A stretch of 64,000 nucleotides of DNA from Timema cristinae. Taxonomy: Eukaryota > Arthropoda > Insecta > Phasmatodea > Timematidae. Shown here in pieces: positions 59,340 through 64,000 of this stretch (position 1 is the stretch's first letter; each line of letters opens with the position of its first letter). The notes under the pieces are model-generated. The model did not search any database. It had not been told where the DNA came from and saw only the letters and a program-made list of their open reading frames with translations. The stretch is from the NCBI GenBank assembly GCA_039000515.1, contig JBCFYV010000100.1, positions 28,880,421-28,944,420 on the forward strand. Direction: 5' to 3'. The position numbers and the translations under genes are program-made.

Positions 59340-59565
59340 CAGTCGGCCCCTTGGTTTAGTGGTCAGTGCACCTGGCTACGAGCCTAGGCGGTCCAGGGAT
59401 CAATTCCTGATTGGTACCTTGGGTACTTTTCCCGAAAGGGGAATTAATAGAACGGTCACCAGGGTTTGGTTAGTTATGCTTGAGTGAAGTTAATTGTTTC
59501 CACTGGTTCCACACCCTCATACCTCATACTCGCTATAACATCACCTCATCTCATCGGGACATTGT
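59340..59565 (+). mobile_element. SINE-D, best-preserved copy
   Basis: Head TCGGCCCCTTGGTTTAGTGG with B box GGGATCAATTCC, body with GGTCACCAGGGTTTGG, and 3' end CACCTCATCTCATCGGGAC. Confidence 0.7.
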
Positions 59566-59886
59566 AAGAGCCTCCACGAAAGAATGTACGAATAGTAAAA
59601 TACATTCGGGCTTCCCTTGTACGTGTGTCTTAATTTTGATATTGTTTGAACCATAAATAAGCCATATTTATTTTGTTCATAAAATTGGGGGGGAGGAGGG
59701 TTTAGCCCCCAACTAACCCTGGCTATGGGCTTGAAAGGGGATGCAAAAAAAAAATCAGTGTTTTTGCAGTTTTTATAACAAAACATATTTGGTTCAAAAT
59801 AAATAAAATATTGCTCAAGTACAGACATAGAATTTAATTTTCTTTATATGGTAAACTAAAAATTTCTTGAATATCTGTTAAGGGTG

Positions 59887-60000
59887 TTATTGAATTTAAT
59901 TACAATTTTTTTTCTTCATTCAAAAAGTTTCTCATCTAATGTTGCTATGCTCATGATGAATATTCTGAAACTGACAGTATCAACATGTGAAGAAAATTAA
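59887..60000 (+). mobile_element. Internal fragment of the 26.5-kb MITE family
   Basis: Shares TTTCTCATCTAATG, TATGCTCATGA and ACATGTGAAGAAAATTAAA with 26760-26830. Confidence 0.5.
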
Positions 60001-60029
60001 AGGCATAAATATTATCAATATTGCTGGTG

Positions 60030-60195
60030 GCAGGGTGGCTGAACTTCGAATACAAAACCGAATAAACTGAGCTAATTTTTTTTTTTTACGTAGTTTCCTA
60101 CTCGCCTTCCACGAGAGTGTGGTCACACTTATTATATGTCCCATTTTCCCCCTGTACCCTACTAGGGCGGATAGTAAGACGCGGACCACATAAAA
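60030..60195 (+). mobile_element. SINE-C remnant
   Basis: Decayed head, then CGCCTTCCACGAGAGTGTGG and a tail GGATAGTAAGACGCGG. Confidence 0.5.
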
Positions 60196-60269
60196 AATAA
60201 CTCTGGCCAGCTCGTGTTTATTCATCCCCTGCTGCTACTGTTCTCACGGCGGTGGTCTACCTGGATGTC

Positions 60270-60410
60270 GGACAAATGACGTCATGTGTTGTTCCGGATG
60301 GTGTGTTTAACGACCATGTCAATGTTTACCTACCTGTGTCAGGATCCCACGTTCCAAAGGAGTATATATATGTGCCTCCTCACTTTGGTATGCTTCAGAA
60401 CTACCGGTAG
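60270..60410 (+). promoter_or_regulatory. Candidate core promoter (CRE, TATA, initiator)
   Basis: TGACGTCA at 60277-60284, TATATATA at 60363-60370 and CTTCAGA with its A at 60397, 34 bp from the TATA start. No exon is recognised downstream, and a SINE begins at about 60525. A motif-only call. Confidence 0.3.
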
Positions 60411-60524
60411 GCCTTAAGGGTTGGGGGAGAGGTTAGGGGAGAAAATGACAGGGGCTTGTGCCCACTAGTGTGTTTGACTTTGAACCTGGAGTGACGGTTT
60501 TAGATAAATTTGGTCAGTACGCCT

Positions 60525-60980
60525 TTTTTTTTGTCGCCATGTCTAACTACCCGTTTGAGTTAAATGGATATTAACTAATTATGACCCCTTCAGTTGGCCG
60601 CTACTCTCGGGGGTGGTTGTTCCAAAATGGTTTTCCACTCTCTTTCCTCGCAAATGTGGGTACACTTTCTATAAATATAGCTTTCTAATCCCTAAAAGCA
60701 TTAGCGTAATTAGTGCATAAGCGTATAACTTGAACGGGTAGTAAGACGCGGTGCTAAAAAAAACTAATTACGCCAAAGTTTTAGGGATGAGGAAGGTTGA
60801 CTTTAGAGAAATTCTACTCATATTTGCGTAGAGGAATAGTGGGGGGGGGGGGGGGTGAATAGTAAAATAAAACACCCTTATCAAGCCCATTCGAGATTCG
60901 AAACCGGACCTTCCTATTACTGGAAACTGGACTAAATACACATTACACTTTAGTCTGTGCCCATATATGCGGGTAATAGG
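60525..60980 (-). mobile_element. SINE-C split by another SINE-C
   Basis: 60525-60580 (tail) and 60763-60980 (body and head) are one minus-strand copy. AACTAATTATG/AACTAATTACG flanks the insert. Confidence 0.65.
60581..60762 (+). mobile_element. SINE-C, deleted, nested
   Basis: A short head fragment (CAGTTGGCCGCTACTCTCG), then body and a tail GAACGGGTAGTAAGACGCGG plus poly-A. The B-box region is deleted. Confidence 0.7.
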
Positions 60981-61239
60981 GCAATAAATTTCCACATGCC
61001 AGAATTTCACCGACGCTTTTCGAAGCAGCAACAATGTCTTTAAGATTCATGTAACGGTTCTACAGACATAGGTATATATTTTTAATGTTTATTCTATTTC
61101 CCCTCCGTTTTGAAGACGACTAGAGAGAAAGAAGTTTCCACGCGACTCTAAGGAATGTCCAAGTCTATTTGAGAGAGGGGATCGTTTATGTATTAAAAGT
61201 TGTTTCTGAACTAGGGTCCACTTTAGAAAGTGAAGAAGG

Positions 61240-61280
61240 GGGTGTGAGGAGAGGGGGGGAGTGGGGAAGGGGAAGGGGAA
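61240..61280 (+). other. Purine-rich tract with G-quadruplex motif
   Basis: Four G-tracts of at least four Gs (61253-61259, 61263-61266, 61269-61272, 61275-61278) with 2-3 nt loops. Confidence 0.7.
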
Positions 61281-61476
61281 GAGCTAGTCCACACCATACC
61301 ACTTGACATGAAGGTACTTTGCATTATTAGCTTGTCTACCCTCACGAATAACGCCATTACATCACGTACAGGGGTGTGAGGGACAGGCTTAGACTCACCT
61401 CCTTGTACTCATCTTCGTAAGGCCTCAAACCTGATAAATACTCATATACAGAACACATTTAAAAATATATTATCAG

Positions 61477-61640
61477 CTTCGGTGGTCGAACAGTGGACTA
61501 CCGATAACTGGGTGGTAAGGTTGTCTAATATCGGTCGCATATACCGAGGGTGGTTTTCTTGGATTTTTTTTCAATTCCCCTTCACACAAACGTGGGTACA
61601 CTTCCTTTAACCTTCAACCCTCTTCATTCCTAACACATAC
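61477..61640 (+). mobile_element. SINE-C, tail lost
   Basis: CTTCGGTGGTCGAACAGTGG head and body. Confidence 0.55.
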
Positions 61641-62183
61641 TTAATAAAAGGAACCTTAATGATTTTAGTTTGGAGAAAAAAAGCTGGGATGAAAATGATT
61701 ATACAAATGTGAAATTGCTGTTGAAATTTTATTGGTGATTGATTAAGTCTTGTCAAAAAACAGGGGAGGAGGATCATAAGCCCTCTCCTGACACAGTTTT
61801 GAATTTTGGCTATGTCTAGAATCCATTTATACGATGTTTTCAACGTAAAGAAATTTTCTCAAAGTTGTCTTACAGTTTTTTTTTACACAGTTCATAATAT
61901 ACTTATTCACCAAATGCTAACAATAACCTAGATAAAAAAAATTAAATACTTCTCTTTCCAAGTTATTAGGACGAGTTTTTTTTATAGTTTGTTTGGGTAC
62001 AAATAGCATTATGTAGCCATTAATCCAAATTTGGATGAGTCCAATAGATGTACGCCCCTGTTATTACGCCATTGAATACCATACCCCTGAACTCTCAATT
62101 TTTTATCTTGTGTCCCAGATAATAATATCCAAAATGATGGTACTATGTCTCCTAGGTTCGATGCCCCGTGTCTAATTTGATAG

Positions 62184-62425
62184 TTTTTTTAGCACCTACA
62201 CGTTAGGACTATACGCTTATGTACCAATTACGCTAAATGTGTTAGGAACGAGGAAGGCTGAATTTATAGAAAGCTTATCCATATTTGAGTGGAGGGAGAA
62301 TGGAAAATCATTTAGAAAAAACCAACCTCAGTACACTCGACTAGGATTCTAACCCCAACTACTCCGTCTTCGGCAGACTATTCTACTGCGAGAGGGAGCC
62401 TTAGATCATATGACCACTGGAGCTG
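62184..62425 (-). mobile_element. SINE-C, full-length
   Basis: Decayed tail, body (ATTTGAGTGGAGGGAGAATGG), B box (TAGGATTCTAACCCC) and head ending ATATGACCACTGGAGC. Confidence 0.72.
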
Positions 62426-63870
62426 GTTTTAAATTTATCATGCAATAAATTATGCAATAAATTATACAATAGTTCATGCAATAGAGCATAATACATTTTG
62501 TATGATATTACAATTTGCTAAAATTCGAATAGAACTTTAAAAATAAATGGTTCAACACAATCGCACAAACTTTCTCATATTGTATTATTATAACTTTGAA
62601 TTTAAGTTTTTAATATAGGTTTTGAATTAACTGCCCTTAATTATGTTTCCCTTATAAAGACCAACACATAATATTTTTAATCCCAATAAATATTCTTATT
62701 GTGTAAATTTTAAACCAAGTTGTTCAGATATGCTTAACAAAATTCAAATGTTCAAATATTAGTTAATTGTGAACTACCCTAAAATTATTTGTTATTTGTA
62801 AAAATAAAAACGATTATTATTTATCATGAAAAACTATTCCGATATTATCATATATAATTCACTCTTCAAGGTCAATTCTTTATAATTTGTCGCAAGTAAA
62901 CTATCCTTAAATTCATTTTACTTTGAATAAATATACATTATAATAGATAGGGTAAAATAGTTGTTTACGATTTATTTATTTTTTTAATATAAAATTGACT
63001 AGTGTAGATTAATGCCATTGACGATAAGAATAGGGGGATTTTATTTTAATGGGAAAATATGTGCAGTAATAATACGTATCCCAATATTCAGGGAGAATAC
63101 ATGGGGTGAAAGGCGTCTATGCGCAACAGCGTTCTGACTTCTTTTGTTAACGTTTCTTTACTATACTCAAAGGCCTATTATTTGAATATTATAGATAAAT
63201 GTCCAAAACTTTTTGTGTGCTTTTTACTTGTTTATTTCCAGGTAGTAAAAAATATTCCCTGGGTTTTTTCCCGGTTCACGCGGGTTTTTATTAAGTACGT
63301 GGTAACCCTGCTATTAAAATTTAAATTCTATCCGTACACCCCTGGTGAAGTAATGTTGGGGGGGTATGTCCTGCCAGCATTGGACGACCAACTGCTCGGT
63401 CACATTCGTCCTTCGTGTCCTGCCTGCCTCGTTCGGACCTTTGTTTTATTCAATGAGCCACATAAAAACTCACTATGTTTTCTTTTAGAGCTTTGAAGGA
63501 TGATTGAGAGCTCCCTATTAAGACAAATATGGTCAAGAGTTGTGTAAGTTCAGAATACGATTATATTATTTGATGTCGGTCACTGTAAAAACGAACAAGC
63601 GGCTTAGTTCTATGAAATATCACTCTAGACTAGAGTGATATATTTATTACTTTAAAATAGATTTCAATTTTTTTTAAATGTTATATTCAAAACATACTTA
63701 GTGAAATCAATTTACTATACATACTTTGTTCACTTTAAGCATACAAAGTATAGAAATATCTGGCTAAGAAAAAATAAAGGTTTTGTTAGCTTAAAGAAAA
63801 TATCCTTTTAATGAACTCAAGTTCCAAAACGTTACTTTATTGGCAGGGTGTCAGTTTTTCTGACTGTCAA
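62426..63870. other. AT-rich sequence with one unassigned reading frame
   Basis: An open frame at 63119-63496 starts with a GCG-flanked ATG and is hydrophobic, with a C-terminal part (YTPGEVMLGGYVLPALDDQL) that I cannot assign. It contains an acceptor-like TTTATTTCCAG at 63240. It could be chance or a transposon fragment. Confidence 0.2.
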
Positions 63871-63871
63871 T

Positions 63872-63872
<1 letters not shown>

Positions 63873-63920
<48 letters not shown>

Positions 63921-63928
63921 GTGGTGTT

Positions 63929-63962
<34 letters not shown>
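63873..63962. repeat. Compound (GT)n-(GA)n microsatellite
   Basis: About 22 GT units, a short interruption, then about 12 GA units. Confidence 0.95.
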
Positions 63963-63969
<7 letters not shown>

Positions 63970-64000
63970 AAATATTTTCAAGGGCATTATTAATATTAAT

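Overview
The window is eukaryotic nuclear DNA: AT-rich, with no operons or dense reading frames. It holds many tRNA-derived SINEs, Helitrons, DNA-transposon relics and minisatellites. The repeats (Lep1-like Helitrons, a SINE resembling one I recall from orthopteroid insects) and the single recognisable exon suggest an arthropod, most likely an insect with a large, transposon-rich genome. That placement is inference. I cannot name the species.

Only one host coding exon is convincing. It lies on the minus strand (6050 down to 5359), encodes a signal peptide plus a domain resembling the agrin N-terminal (NtA) domain, and is bounded by a good acceptor and a phase-1 donor. The next agrin domains are not visible below it, so 1-5358 should be intron. 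Sequence above 6051 should be the intron behind a 5'-UTR exon, with CpG-rich candidate promoter patches at about 7.9, 14.0 and 16.7-17.0 kb. Other possible host signals are a TATA/Inr/splice-donor set at 16975-17034, a CRE/TATA/Inr set near 60.3 kb, and a few unassigned short reading frames.

The rest is transposon strata. SINE-A has a head starting GTGACCTGGTGGTCTAGGGG. SINE-B has a head starting CCCGCCTCGGTGGCGTAGTT. SINE-C is older, with a class-II-tRNA-like head (GGTGGCCNNNTGGTCTAAGG) but the same body as B. All three end in one shared 3' tail containing the inverted repeat ACCCGAACGGGT and then (TAA)n or poly-A, which implies one common LINE partner. Young A and B copies keep target-site duplications of up to 15 bp and are often nested inside decayed C copies. 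SINE-D and a fifth family (27.9 kb) have different 3' ends.

Other elements are two near-identical Helitrons (6.2 and 27.4 kb), a Helitron splitting one arm of a 308-bp palindrome (18.1-19.3 kb), a Tigger/pogo relic (40.7-42.0 kb), a hAT relic with terminal repeats and 8-bp target duplication (43.4-44.05 kb), a long-TIR element bounded by TTAA (26.5 kb), a 46-bp minisatellite of about 33 units (32.66-34.18 kb) and a 51-bp array carrying a TAATTA palindrome (38.63-38.88 kb). No bacterial-type system, CRISPR array or virus was seen.
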